This document shows, in pieces, positions 50,442 to 58,944 of a DNA stretch of 64,000 nucleotides. Where the stretch lies: assembly GCF_900103165.1 (NCBI RefSeq), contig NZ_FNKY01000001.1, forward strand, positions 1,488,001-1,552,000, in the 5' to 3' direction. A program made the translations under genes and the position numbers. The notes beneath the pieces are model-generated. The model worked only from the letters and a program-made list of their open reading frames with translations. It ran no database searches and was not told the DNA's origin. Every line of letters starts with the position of its first letter. The first letter of the stretch is position 1. This DNA is from Nitrosospira multiformis. Lineage in GTDB: Bacteria; Pseudomonadota; Gammaproteobacteria; Burkholderiales; Nitrosomonadaceae.

Positions 50442-51446
50442 TCATGCGTGCCACAGCGGCGGCTCATCCATCAGGGCGATCTGTTCGCGCAATTCGAGGA
50501 TGCGATCCTGCCAATAGCGTTGGGTGTTGAACCACGGGAATGTCTGCTTGAAGGCGGGATCGTCCCAGCGCTGCGCGAGCCATGCCGCATAGTGGATCAA
50601 GCGCAGGGTGCGCAGCGCCTCGACCAGATGCAATTCGCGTTCATCAAAATCGCAAAAATCCTCATATCCTGCCAGCACGCCGGTCAACTGTTGTACCCTG
50701 TCGGCGCGTTCGCCCGACAATAGCATCCACAAGTCCTGTACCGCCGGTCCCATGCGGCTGTCGTCAAAATCCACGAAGTGCGGACCGTCGTCCGTCCACA
50801 GCACGTTGCCTACGTGGCAGTCGCCGTGCAGGCGCAATGCGCGCACTTCACCCGCGCGCGCAAAGCAGTGGCGCACGCCGTCCAGCGCCTGATCCACCAC
50901 AGCGCGATAGGCTGCATCGAGATCAGCCGGAATAAATGCATGCGTCAGCAGATAATCGCGCGGTTGTTCACCGAAGCTGGCGATATCCAGTGTGGGGCGT
51001 TCGTGAAATGGCTTGAGTGCGCCGATGGCATGGATGCGCCCGAGGAAGCGCCCCATCCATTCCAGCGTGTTGCGGTCTTCCAGTTCGGGTGCACGGCCGC
51101 CGTGTTTTGGAAAAATGGCGAAGTGGAATCCCTCGAAGCTGTGCAGCGTGATTCCATCCAGTATCAATGCAGGCACGACAGGTATTTCGCGCTCGGCCAG
51201 TTCCCGCACGAAGGCGTGTTCCTCGAGTATGGCGGCATCCGTCCAGCGTTTGGGCCGGTAAAATTTTGCTACCAGCGGCGGTCCCTCTTCCATGCCGATC
51301 TGGTAGACGCGGTTCTCGTAGCTATTGAGAGCCAGCAGCCGGCCATCGCTGCGGAAGCCTATACTCTCCAGCGCGTTCAATACCCTATCGGGAGGGAGTG
51401 TAGAGAAATTCAGAGGGGACGGCTTGCCCGTTATTATCACCGCCAA
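50442..51446 (-). CDS. srkA: Stress response kinase A (YihE/SrkA family)
   Basis: 334 residues. A Ser/Thr kinase of the aminoglycoside-phosphotransferase fold, linked to survival under stress in E. coli. ALNSYENRVYQIG is the nucleotide loop, VAKFYRPKRW carries the ATP lysine, LRLHGDCHVGNVLW is the catalytic HxDxxxxN loop and FVDFDDSRMGPAVQDLWML contains the metal aspartate. It lies 48 nt downstream of the sugar dehydrogenase gene on the same strand and probably shares its transcript. Confidence 0.93.
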   Translation of the reverse strand: MAVIITGKPSPLNFSTLPPDRVLNALESIGFRSDGRLLALNSYENRVYQIGMEEGPPLVAKFYRPKRWTDAAILEEHAFVRELAEREIPVVPALILDGITLHSFEGFHFAIFPKHGGRAPELEDRNTLEWMGRFLGRIHAIGALKPFHERPTLDIASFGEQPRDYLLTHAFIPADLDAAYRAVVDQALDGVRHCFARAGEVRALRLHGDCHVGNVLWTDDGPHFVDFDDSRMGPAVQDLWMLLSGERADRVQQLTGVLAGYEDFCDFDERELHLVEALRTLRLIHYAAWLAQRWDDPAFKQTFPWFNTQRYWQDRILELREQIALMDEPPLWHA

Positions 51447-51494
51447 TTACTCAACATAAGATTTTCTCGCTTGGGTTTGCGCCGGCCTGAGTTC

Positions 51495-52613
51495 CTAAGG
51501 TTTCTTGTAGCTGATCCGGTAGATAACCCCGGCGTAATCGTCGGAAACCAGTAGTGCTCCGTCGGGCATTACCAGCACATCCACCGGTCTTCCCCAAACA
51601 TCCTGCTCTTGCAGCCAGCCTTCGGCGAACACTTCCTGTTTGACGACCTTGTTGTTTTTTATCCGCACGAGCTGAAGCCGGTAGCCGATTTTATTACGGC
51701 GATTCCATGAGCCGTGCTCGGCAACAATAATACTGTTGCGATATTCCGGCGGGAACATTTTGCCGGTGTAGAAACGCATACCCAGCGGGGCAACGTGCGC
51801 GTCGAATTTGGCCACGGGGGCAGTAAGCTTGCCGCAATCACGCTTTGCGCCGTACTTGGGGTCAAGAATATCGCCTGCGTGGCAGTAGGGATAGCCGAAG
51901 TGCATACCCTTTGCGGGTGCGCGGTTGAGTTCATCGGGCGGCAGATTATCACCCATCCAGTCGCGGCCGTTATCCGTAAACCATAGCTCCTTCGTTTCCG
52001 GATGCCAATCAAAGCCCACCGTGTTTCTCACGCCATATGCATAGATTTCATGGCTGGTACCGTCTGGCTTGATACGCGCGATCAATGCAAAACGCTCCGG
52101 ATCGGGTTCGCAGATATTGCAGGGTGCCCCTACCGGCACATATAGCAGACCATCGGGACCGAAAGCGATGAATTTTCCTCCGTGGTGCTTTTCAGTGGGA
52201 AAACTATCGGTTATCACTACCGGTTTTCCCGGTTGGTCGAGTTTTTCTTCGATTCCATCAAAGCGCAGAATGCGCTCCACTGCGGAGACATAGAGTGCAC
52301 CATCCCGGAATGCTACCCCCAATGGGGAATTGAGCCCGCTGGCAAGGGTCCTGACCTGCCGTGTCCCACCATTGTCCGTGATGGCGTAAACATTACCCGC
52401 CTCCTTGGAGCCGGCAAATACCGTACCATTTTTTCCCAGCGTCAACCCACGCGCATTGGGGACTTCCGCCCACAAATCAATGGAAAATCCGGCGGGCAGT
52501 TTGATTTTGTCCAATGGCAGCGAGCGGCCCTGGTATTGTGCAGCGGTGGGCAAGACGTAGCAGCAGAGACTAAGGGCGACAACAGAACGGATGAAGGCTT
52601 TTATGGCACACAT
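51495..52613 (-). CDS. PQQ-type soluble sugar dehydrogenase (beta-propeller)
   Basis: 372 residues. A signal peptide (FIRSVVALSLCCYVLPTAAQ) sends it to the periplasm. The six-bladed propeller of the GDH-B/Yli family follows, with LPAGFSIDLWAEVPNARGL, GLNSPLGVAFRDGALYVS, HHGGKFIAFGPDGLLYVPVG (candidate catalytic His), WHPETKELWFTDNGRDWMGD and GRPVDVLVMPDGALLVSDD. ATG 52613 has CCGGAG upstream; the frame is open to 52793 but overlaps the htpG leader. The substrate is unknown. No pqq synthesis genes are in the window. Confidence 0.87.
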   Translation of the reverse strand: MCAIKAFIRSVVALSLCCYVLPTAAQYQGRSLPLDKIKLPAGFSIDLWAEVPNARGLTLGKNGTVFAGSKEAGNVYAITDNGGTRQVRTLASGLNSPLGVAFRDGALYVSAVERILRFDGIEEKLDQPGKPVVITDSFPTEKHHGGKFIAFGPDGLLYVPVGAPCNICEPDPERFALIARIKPDGTSHEIYAYGVRNTVGFDWHPETKELWFTDNGRDWMGDNLPPDELNRAPAKGMHFGYPYCHAGDILDPKYGAKRDCGKLTAPVAKFDAHVAPLGMRFYTGKMFPPEYRNSIIVAEHGSWNRRNKIGYRLQLVRIKNNKVVKQEVFAEGWLQEQDVWGRPVDVLVMPDGALLVSDDYAGVIYRISYKKP

Positions 52614-52716
52614 GCTAGAACTCCGGAGTATTTGGAATATCCATGAATTTAAAATGGATAAAAAAGAAGAAAATCGCTTCTGAACGAGGTTTTGGCAGTT
52701 TTTTGAAGCGGGATGG

Positions 52717-52742
52717 CTTGAAAACCGCCGATCCACCCTCAT
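52717..52742 (+). promoter_or_regulatory. Sigma-32 (heat-shock) promoter of htpG
   Basis: CTTGAAA (52717-52723) and CCCTCAT (52736-52742, followed by TAT) are 13 nt apart when counted from CTTGAA. This matches the RpoH consensus CTTGAA-N13-CCCCATNT at all but one core base. It lies 31 nt before the htpG ATG. Confidence 0.65.
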
Positions 52743-52773
52743 TATCTTATTGCATTTTTTTAGGAGAGAACCC

Positions 52774-54696
52774 ATGCAAGCGACAGCTACCAAAGAACAT
52801 CTAAGTTTTCAGACTGAAGTCAAACAGTTGCTCAATCTGATGATTCACTCCTTGTATAGTAACAAGGAAATTTTCCTGCGCGAACTGATTTCCAACGCAT
52901 CGGATGCCGCCGATAAGCTACGCTTCGAGGGATTAACCGATGGCGCGCTGTACGAATCCGATTCGGATCTGAAGATCCGCGTGAGCCATGATGCCGCGGC
53001 ACGCACCATCACCATCGCCGATAATGGTATCGGCATGTCCCGGCAAGAGGTTATCGACCATATCGGCACCATCGCCAAGTCGGGTACTCGCGAATTCTTC
53101 AGTGCATTAACCGGTGATCAGGCCAAGGATGCGCACTTGATTGGCCAATTTGGCGTTGGCTTTTATTCGGCGTTTATTGTCGCGGACAAGGTAACGCTTA
53201 TTACCCGCCGCGCCGGCTTGACCACTGAACATGGTGTGCGCTGGGAGTCTGGCGGTGAGGGGGATTATACGCTTGAGACCGTGGAGAAAACAGATCGCGG
53301 TACGGAAGTCATTCTGCATTTGCGCGAGGGTGAGGATGATTTGCTCAGCGGCTGGCGGTTGCGCGCCATCATCCGCAAGTATTCCGACCATATCACGCTG
53401 CCTATTGTGATGAAAAAAGAGGAGTGGTCGCAGGAAAAGAACGAAAACACGATTACCGATGAAGACGAGACCGTCAATCAGGCGAGCGCACTCTGGGCAC
53501 GCGCCAAAAGCGAGATTACGCCGGAGCAGTACGAAGAATTCTACAAGCATGTGGCGCATGATTTCGAGCCGCCGCTGGCCTATCTTCACGCCAGGGTAGA
53601 GGGTAAACAGGAATATACCCAGCTACTCTACATTCCGTCACGTGCTCCCTTCGACTTGTTCGATCGCGAACCGCGTCACGGTATCAAGCTTTATGTGCGG
53701 CGGGTATTCATCATGGACGATGCGAAACAGCTACTGCCGAATTATTTGCGCTTCGTGCGCGGAGTAATCGATTCCAATGATTTGCCGCTGAACGTTTCGC
53801 GCGAAATATTACAGGAATCAAAAGATATTGAAGCCATACGTGCCGGCGCGGTGAAAAAGGTATTGGGGTTGCTCGACGATCTGGCGCAAAGCGAGCAGGA
53901 AGATGAAAAAGCCAAGTTCAAAACCTTCTGGAAGGAATTTGGCCAGGTCCTCAAAGAGGGTGTGGCGGAAGACTACGCCAACCGGGAACGCATTGCCAAG
54001 CTGTTGCGTTTTGTTTCCACCCATGTCGATACGGACGAACAAGCGGTGTCGTTCAGCGACTATGTGGGCCGCATGAAGGAAGGGCAGGAAAAAATTTATT
54101 ATGTCACCGCCGATAGCCTCAAGGCGGCCAGAACCAGTCCGCACCTGGAAGTCTTCCGCAAGAAAGGCATCGAAGTTTTGCTGCTGGCCGAACGCGTGGA
54201 TGAGTGGCTGGTTGCGAATTTGACCGAGTTCGAGGGCAAGCCGCTGCAATCCGTGGCCAAGGGCAGCCTTGATCTGGGGAAATTGGAAGACGAGGCGGAG
54301 AAGAAGGAACAGGAGAAAGAGGCGGATGACTACAAGGAGCTTACCGAGAAAATAAAGAGTACGCTCGGCGAGCAGGTGAAGGATGTGCGCGTCACGTTGC
54401 GCCTGACCGAATCTCCCGCCTGCCTTGTGGCGGATAGCCACGATATGAGCGGAAATCTGGAGCGCCTGCTAAAGTCGGCTGGGCAAAAAGTGAATCCCAC
54501 CAAGCCTATCCTGGAGATCAACCCCTATCATCCCATGATACAGCGCCTGAAGTCCGAGCAGACACACTTCACCGACTGGAGCCACATTCTGTTCGACCAG
54601 GCATTGCTGGCCGAAGGCGGTCAGCTTGAAGATCCGGCAGGTTTTGTTAGGAGGATCAATGAGTTGCTTTTCCTGACGGCTTCAAACGGAGAATAG
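52774..54696 (+). CDS. htpG: Chaperone protein HtpG (Hsp90)
   Basis: 640 residues. An ATP-dependent cytoplasmic chaperone. The N-terminal GHKL ATPase has [25 protein letters not shown] and [19 protein letters not shown]. The middle domain contains [19 protein letters not shown] with the catalytic arginine, and the C-terminal dimerisation domain is complete. TAGGAGAG lies 5 nt before ATG 52774; eight upstream in-frame codons are not part of the family. Confidence 0.98.
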   Translation: MQATATKEHLSFQTEVKQLLNLMIHSLYSNKEIFLRELISNASDAADKLRFEGLTDGALYESDSDLKIRVSHDAAARTITIADNGIGMSRQEVIDHIGTIAKSGTREFFSALTGDQAKDAHLIGQFGVGFYSAFIVADKVTLITRRAGLTTEHGVRWESGGEGDYTLETVEKTDRGTEVILHLREGEDDLLSGWRLRAIIRKYSDHITLPIVMKKEEWSQEKNENTITDEDETVNQASALWARAKSEITPEQYEEFYKHVAHDFEPPLAYLHARVEGKQEYTQLLYIPSRAPFDLFDREPRHGIKLYVRRVFIMDDAKQLLPNYLRFVRGVIDSNDLPLNVSREILQESKDIEAIRAGAVKKVLGLLDDLAQSEQEDEKAKFKTFWKEFGQVLKEGVAEDYANRERIAKLLRFVSTHVDTDEQAVSFSDYVGRMKEGQEKIYYVTADSLKAARTSPHLEVFRKKGIEVLLLAERVDEWLVANLTEFEGKPLQSVAKGSLDLGKLEDEAEKKEQEKEADDYKELTEKIKSTLGEQVKDVRVTLRLTESPACLVADSHDMSGNLERLLKSAGQKVNPTKPILEINPYHPMIQRLKSEQTHFTDWSHILFDQALLAEGGQLEDPAGFVRRINELLFLTASNGE

Positions 54697-54731
54697 GCTG
54701 ATAGGGAGGGGCTCGATCTCCAGCAGTTTCC

Positions 54732-54764
54732 GGTGATGGGTGGAGCAAAGCGCAACCCATCACC
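54732..54764. repeat. REP-like hairpin, copy 1
   Basis: A perfect 10-bp stem GGTGATGGGT / ACCCATCACC has a 13-nt loop (GGAGCAAAGCGCA). Sequences of the type GATGGGT...AAGCGCAACCCATC are dispersed in many proteobacterial genomes. It also lies where an htpG terminator would be expected. Confidence 0.7.
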
Positions 54765-54859
54765 GAGTTACCCACTCCCTCACCAAGCTGCCGTTATGCC
54801 GGTACCAGGTTTTGTTTTGATGTGCCCTTATTTTGATAGGTTGTGTGGTGTGTGGTTTT

Positions 54860-54886
54860 GATGGGTTGCGCTTCGCTTTACCCATC
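54860..54886. repeat. REP-like hairpin, copy 2 (inverted)
   Basis: GATGGGT / ACCCATC arms surround TGCGCTTCGCTTT, which is close to the reverse complement of the loop of the copy at 54732-54764. The two copies are thus inverted relative to each other, about 120 bp apart. Confidence 0.7.
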
Positions 54887-55091
54887 CTACACAGGCGTCA
54901 AACCGAGAATGATTCATAGGTATTAGGCAGCTCTCCGAGCCTGCCCGAGCACTGCTGGTCGGTTTGTGGCCATTTTCGCCGCTTGCCCGGGGTCTATAGA
55001 CCAAACTATGGATTTCTCCCAACCGGAAAACTGTCTCCTCGCAACCTGCCTCACCATCATCTCGCGTTCTAGTGGATTATCCGGATTGAAA

Positions 55092-56051
55092 TCATCTTTT
55101 TATTGAACGAGTAACACGGGTCGGGGTTTCCGCCGGTGAGCGCGAATAGGTGTCCAGGTTGGCGAACAGCTCCCGGTGAGCGGTATCATTGATGGCCACG
55201 ACTGCGGGATGCGTAAGCCGGCGTTCCATCGAGATGGCGTAGAACTGCTCGGTAACCTCGTTTGTATGGCCTAGAATAGTAACGCCATGTTCCCGCCGCA
55301 CTTCCTCGGCGATCACCGATGGTGCAATGAAAATACCGGTGCCGGCCTGCCCGAAAGCCTGCATCAGCGCACTGTCGTCAAACTCACCCACGATATGCGG
55401 CCGGATCTGGCGGGCCTCGAACCAGCGCATCAGCGGTATTCGCACCGCAGCTTCTTTTCCGGGGATAAGCAAAGGGGCGGAATTAAGAACAAGGGGCCAT
55501 TTATCCGTGTATTGCGCAGCCAGCCGCGGTTCGGCGAAAAACGTGATACCGCAATCTCCAAGCTTGTGGCTAAAGCCTTTCACATGAGTTCCGGCCGGTA
55601 TGGGCTGGTCGGCGAGCACCAGATCAATACGCTGAATTGCCAGTTCCACCAGTAAACGCACCAGCTTATCTTCCCGGCAAACAAGGCGTACCGGCTCGGC
55701 AAGGGACATTGCCGGCGTCAATAGCCTGTAAGCGATGGATTTGGGCACCGCATCGTCTACCCCCACGCGAAGTTGAATGGAGCGGCTTTCGGGACGGCTA
55801 CGCAGTGCTTCTTCCAGCTCGTTTCCTATCTGGAAGACCTCATCGGCATAGGACAGCGCAAGCCGGCCGGTTTCGGTTAACTCAAGGCGTCTTCCGATGC
55901 GTAAGAACAACGCCACACCCAGCGTTTCTTCCAGGAGTCCAATCTGACCGCTCAAGGTCTGAGGTGTGAGATGCAGCCGTTCGCTCGCCCGGACAATACT
56001 GCCCGCCTTGGCGACGGCCCAAAAATAATGTAACTGTTTGTAATTGAGCAT
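55092..56051 (-). CDS. NhaR-type LysR-family transcriptional activator
   Basis: 319 residues from ATG 56051 (MLNYKQLHYFWAVAKAGSIV). The N-terminal winged HTH (ASERLHLTPQTLSGQIGLLEETLG) and effector domain (LVLADQPIPAGTHVKGFSHKLG) are those of NhaR, a Na+/Li+-responsive activator. It is divergent from the RND efflux operon with 228-243 bp between, suggesting it may control that operon. A 7-bp palindrome overlaps its start codon. An ATG at 56066 is an alternative start. Confidence 0.87.
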   Translation of the reverse strand: MLNYKQLHYFWAVAKAGSIVRASERLHLTPQTLSGQIGLLEETLGVALFLRIGRRLELTETGRLALSYADEVFQIGNELEEALRSRPESRSIQLRVGVDDAVPKSIAYRLLTPAMSLAEPVRLVCREDKLVRLLVELAIQRIDLVLADQPIPAGTHVKGFSHKLGDCGITFFAEPRLAAQYTDKWPLVLNSAPLLIPGKEAAVRIPLMRWFEARQIRPHIVGEFDDSALMQAFGQAGTGIFIAPSVIAEEVRREHGVTILGHTNEVTEQFYAISMERRLTHPAVVAINDTAHRELFANLDTYSRSPAETPTRVTRSIKR

Positions 56052-56067
56052 TGTATGTCGATACAAT
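56050..56067. promoter_or_regulatory. Palindromic candidate operator at the regulator start
   Basis: ATTGTAT-GTCG-ATACAAT is a perfect 7-bp inverted repeat with a 4-nt centre. It overlaps the ATG of the NhaR-type gene and could serve autoregulation. LysR-type sites are usually further upstream, so this is tentative. Confidence 0.4.
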
Positions 56068-56294
56068 GTGTAATAATAGATCGTAAATATCGATTATATT
56101 ATCAGACAGATACTACTTTTATTGATGCAAATTTTATTTTAGACTGAATAAAATCAATAGCTGTACCTTGTTTCACCCCTAATTGATTTTTTTATAATAT
56201 TGAGCAGTGCTCGGATCATCTGTTTAAGGTACCAGCTTATTTACGGTGATTGAAGCGAGTTTCATTTCTTTCAGAAATATAAAAAAGGTAGTAG

Positions 56295-57788
56295 ATGCAA
56301 ATATCACCCCGCTTCCGCATCTTGCTGAGCCTGATTCTCATCTCTTCCTATACTGCTGTTTCAGCTCAAGTGTCGCCCATTTTTGGACCTGGGTCTGCTA
56401 CTCCCCTGTCGGATAGCATCCCGCCCCCCGTTCTACCTTCGATCACTGAGCCATCCGTCCCGACACCAGCTGTTCCCGCACCTGCTGTCAGGGCACCTTC
56501 TTCTGTCCGGACACCTTCCATTCCGGCATCCGCTGGCGGGAGTGCTTTTGATAAGATACCTTCTTTCACCTTGCCGGGCGCTACTGCTTCCGTCGTCATG
56601 CCGCCTGGCGCGCTCACCATCGACGCCTTGCAACGAGTGGGACTGGAGGCCAATGGTATGGTGCGTGCTGCGCAATCTCAAGTGAGCATCGCCGAAGCAG
56701 GCGTGATAGGAGCCGCTGCTTACCCCAATCCACAATTGAGCGTAGTGGCAGGGCCTCAACATGCGCGAATCGCACTGGCACATCCTGCAACCAACACGCG
56801 TCAGTTGACGGTCACTCAAACCATTGAAAATCCATTTATGCGGGGTGCACGCATCGGTTCGGCCGAAGCGGGAGTAGCGGCCAGTCGCGCCAGTTATCAT
56901 CAGGTACGTGCGGATCTGGCGGCCCAATTACGGGTGCGCGCATATGAATTGGTGCTGCGCCAGGAAATTGCGCGCATGGAGGAGAGTATCTTTGATCTGA
57001 TGCAGGAGGTGCGGCGGCGCATCAGCATGGCCGTGGGTGTGGGCGAAACTGCGCGCTTTGAACTAGTCCGCGCCGATGCCGAAGTGCTGAACGCGGCTAG
57101 CCGCAAAGAAGCAGCGGAGCTGGGCGCGTTGCGGGCACGCGTTGCACTGATGCAGTTTACCGCGGGTGCCCTGAAGCCGGATTTCACGATCAACGCGTCC
57201 CTGTTCGATCCGGTCAGCCTGCCTCCGCTGGAAGAGCTGCGTCAGGAGGTGCCGGCTGTCAACCCCGATGTATTGCGGCTGCAGGCAGAGTGGGAACGGG
57301 CTCGCTTGCGAATAGATCAGGAACGGGCCTCAGTGCTGCCGTCGGTGGACATCGCATACAGCCATTATCAAGATGCTCAATACACCGACAACAGAGCGGG
57401 GATGAACGTAAGGGTTCCCGTGTTTTATCGCCGCCGCGGGGAAATCGACGCAGCCGTGGCGGACTCCGCGCGGGCGCGGGAAACCCTGGAATTCCGCCGT
57501 TACGAAATTGGCCAGTTATTTGAATCCGCCTGGCAGGCCTTGCAGATTGCCCGCCGCAGGGTGGAGATGTTCGAAGGCGGGATCATCAAGGAAGCCGAGA
57601 ACGCATTGCGGATTGCCCAGGCGGCTTACCGCTTTGGCGAGCGCCCCCTGATTGACGTACTCGATACCCAGCGTATTTTACGGGGGATTCTTATGGACTC
57701 GTTGCAGGCACGCTTTGATCTACAGGCTGCCGCCGCTGAAATAGACCGGTTGCGGGCTTATTATCCCAGGGAGCAGGGTGTCGAATGA
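56295..57788 (+). CDS. Outer membrane efflux protein of RND system (TolC/CzcC family)
   Basis: 497 residues. A signal peptide (ILLSLILISSYTAVSAQ) is followed by an unusual Pro/Ala/Ser-rich stretch (about 27-105, with TPAVPAPAVRAP). The OMF fold then begins at LTIDALQRVGLEANGMVRAA. Two repeated long-helix domains with YPNPQLSVVAG and RFGERPLIDVLDTQRILRGI are typical of CzcC/CusC. Its stop overlaps the periplasmic adaptor gene by 4 nt (ATGA). It forms the exit duct for the pump. Confidence 0.88.
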   Translation: MQISPRFRILLSLILISSYTAVSAQVSPIFGPGSATPLSDSIPPPVLPSITEPSVPTPAVPAPAVRAPSSVRTPSIPASAGGSAFDKIPSFTLPGATASVVMPPGALTIDALQRVGLEANGMVRAAQSQVSIAEAGVIGAAAYPNPQLSVVAGPQHARIALAHPATNTRQLTVTQTIENPFMRGARIGSAEAGVAASRASYHQVRADLAAQLRVRAYELVLRQEIARMEESIFDLMQEVRRRISMAVGVGETARFELVRADAEVLNAASRKEAAELGALRARVALMQFTAGALKPDFTINASLFDPVSLPPLEELRQEVPAVNPDVLRLQAEWERARLRIDQERASVLPSVDIAYSHYQDAQYTDNRAGMNVRVPVFYRRRGEIDAAVADSARARETLEFRRYEIGQLFESAWQALQIARRRVEMFEGGIIKEAENALRIAQAAYRFGERPLIDVLDTQRILRGILMDSLQARFDLQAAAAEIDRLRAYYPREQGVE

Positions 57789-58942
57789 AAAAAGCAATAC
57801 GGATCACCGGTATCGCTGTCACTATCGTGTTGCTTGCCGCAGGTTGCGGCAGCAAGGAAGCCGCAGCCCCAGTCAATGAAGCCAAGCAAGCACCGGAGGA
57901 TGTAAACAGTATTACGATCAGGCCGGAAATGGTGCCGCGTATAAAGATCGGTCAACCCACCATGGTCGATCTCGCTGATAAATTACAGGTTCCCAGTCAG
58001 GTCGAGGTGGATGAGGAGAGGCTTGTCCGGATCGGGTCTTATGTGACGGGGCGTATTACCGATTTATACGTCATGCTGGGTGATAGTGTTAACGCCGGAC
58101 AGCCACTGGCACGACTTACCAGCCCTGAATTGACCCAGGCGCAGCTGGCCTATCTGCGTGCATATTCACGGACTGTGCTGACCGAAAAAGCGGCCCAGCG
58201 TGCTCAACATTTACTGGCCGCCGACGTGATCGCCGTCGCCGAGGTGGAACGGCGCGAGTCGGAGCTGGAAGTCGCGCGCGCCGAGCTGGGGGCGGCGAAG
58301 GACCAATTGCGCCTGCTGGGAGTGGATAGCGCCGTGCTGGCAGAACTGGCGAAGCAGGGGCAAATCCTGCCTTCCGTTACCATCAACGCATCAAGAAGCG
58401 GCATTATTATTGCGCGGAGCGTCATCATCGGTCAGGTGGTGCAACCGGCCGATCAGTTATTCGGGGTGGCCGATCTTTCCTCCGTCTGGGTGGTGGGTGA
58501 CGTGCCGGAGCAGATCGCGCGCAATGTGCAGGTTGGTCAACATGTGGAGATTCATGTTCCGGCGCTGGGTGATGTGACCCTCGATGGTCTTATCATATTC
58601 GTTGCCGATACGGTGAACCCGCTGACCCGTACCGTAATGGTGCGCACAATGGTGGAGAATCCGCAGCGCAAACTTAAGCCCGACATGCTGGCCACCATGC
58701 ATATTACCGATAATGCGCACAAAAGCCTGGTCGTGCCGGTAACAGCGGTAGTGCGCGAGGCCAACCGCGATTATGTCTTTCTGTTTCAAGGCAACAACCG
58801 GTTTTTGCGTATCCCCGTAGAATTGGGTCCCGAAGTAGCCGACATGTATCCAGTGCTAAACGGGGTTACCATCGACCAAAAGATTGTGGTGGATGGCGCC
58901 TTTCACCTGGATAACGAGCGCAAGCTCGCCGAGCTGGAGTAG
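57785..58942 (+). CDS. RND efflux periplasmic adaptor (CzcB/CusB family)
   Basis: 385 residues. A lipoprotein signal with lipobox LLAAGCGS (Cys21) anchors it to the inner membrane. The membrane-fusion-protein core follows: the barrel-sandwich hybrid around LVRIGSYVTGRITDLYVMLGD and SRSGIIIARSVIIGQVVQPADQ, an alpha-hairpin (about 115-185) and the beta-barrel. No His-rich N-terminal metal-binding segment is visible, unlike CzcB. It lies 2 nt before the pump gene. Confidence 0.9.
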   Translation: MKKAIRITGIAVTIVLLAAGCGSKEAAAPVNEAKQAPEDVNSITIRPEMVPRIKIGQPTMVDLADKLQVPSQVEVDEERLVRIGSYVTGRITDLYVMLGDSVNAGQPLARLTSPELTQAQLAYLRAYSRTVLTEKAAQRAQHLLAADVIAVAEVERRESELEVARAELGAAKDQLRLLGVDSAVLAELAKQGQILPSVTINASRSGIIIARSVIIGQVVQPADQLFGVADLSSVWVVGDVPEQIARNVQVGQHVEIHVPALGDVTLDGLIIFVADTVNPLTRTVMVRTMVENPQRKLKPDMLATMHITDNAHKSLVVPVTAVVREANRDYVFLFQGNNRFLRIPVELGPEVADMYPVLNGVTIDQKIVVDGAFHLDNERKLAELE

Positions 58943-58944
58943 CG

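Larger units (their letters stand above)
54697..55091. other. Non-coding region with two repeat units, htpG to nhaR-like gene
   Basis: 395 bp between the convergent genes. It contains two related hairpin repeats (54732-54764 and 54860-54886) in opposite orientation. No credible gene was seen. Confidence 0.6.
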
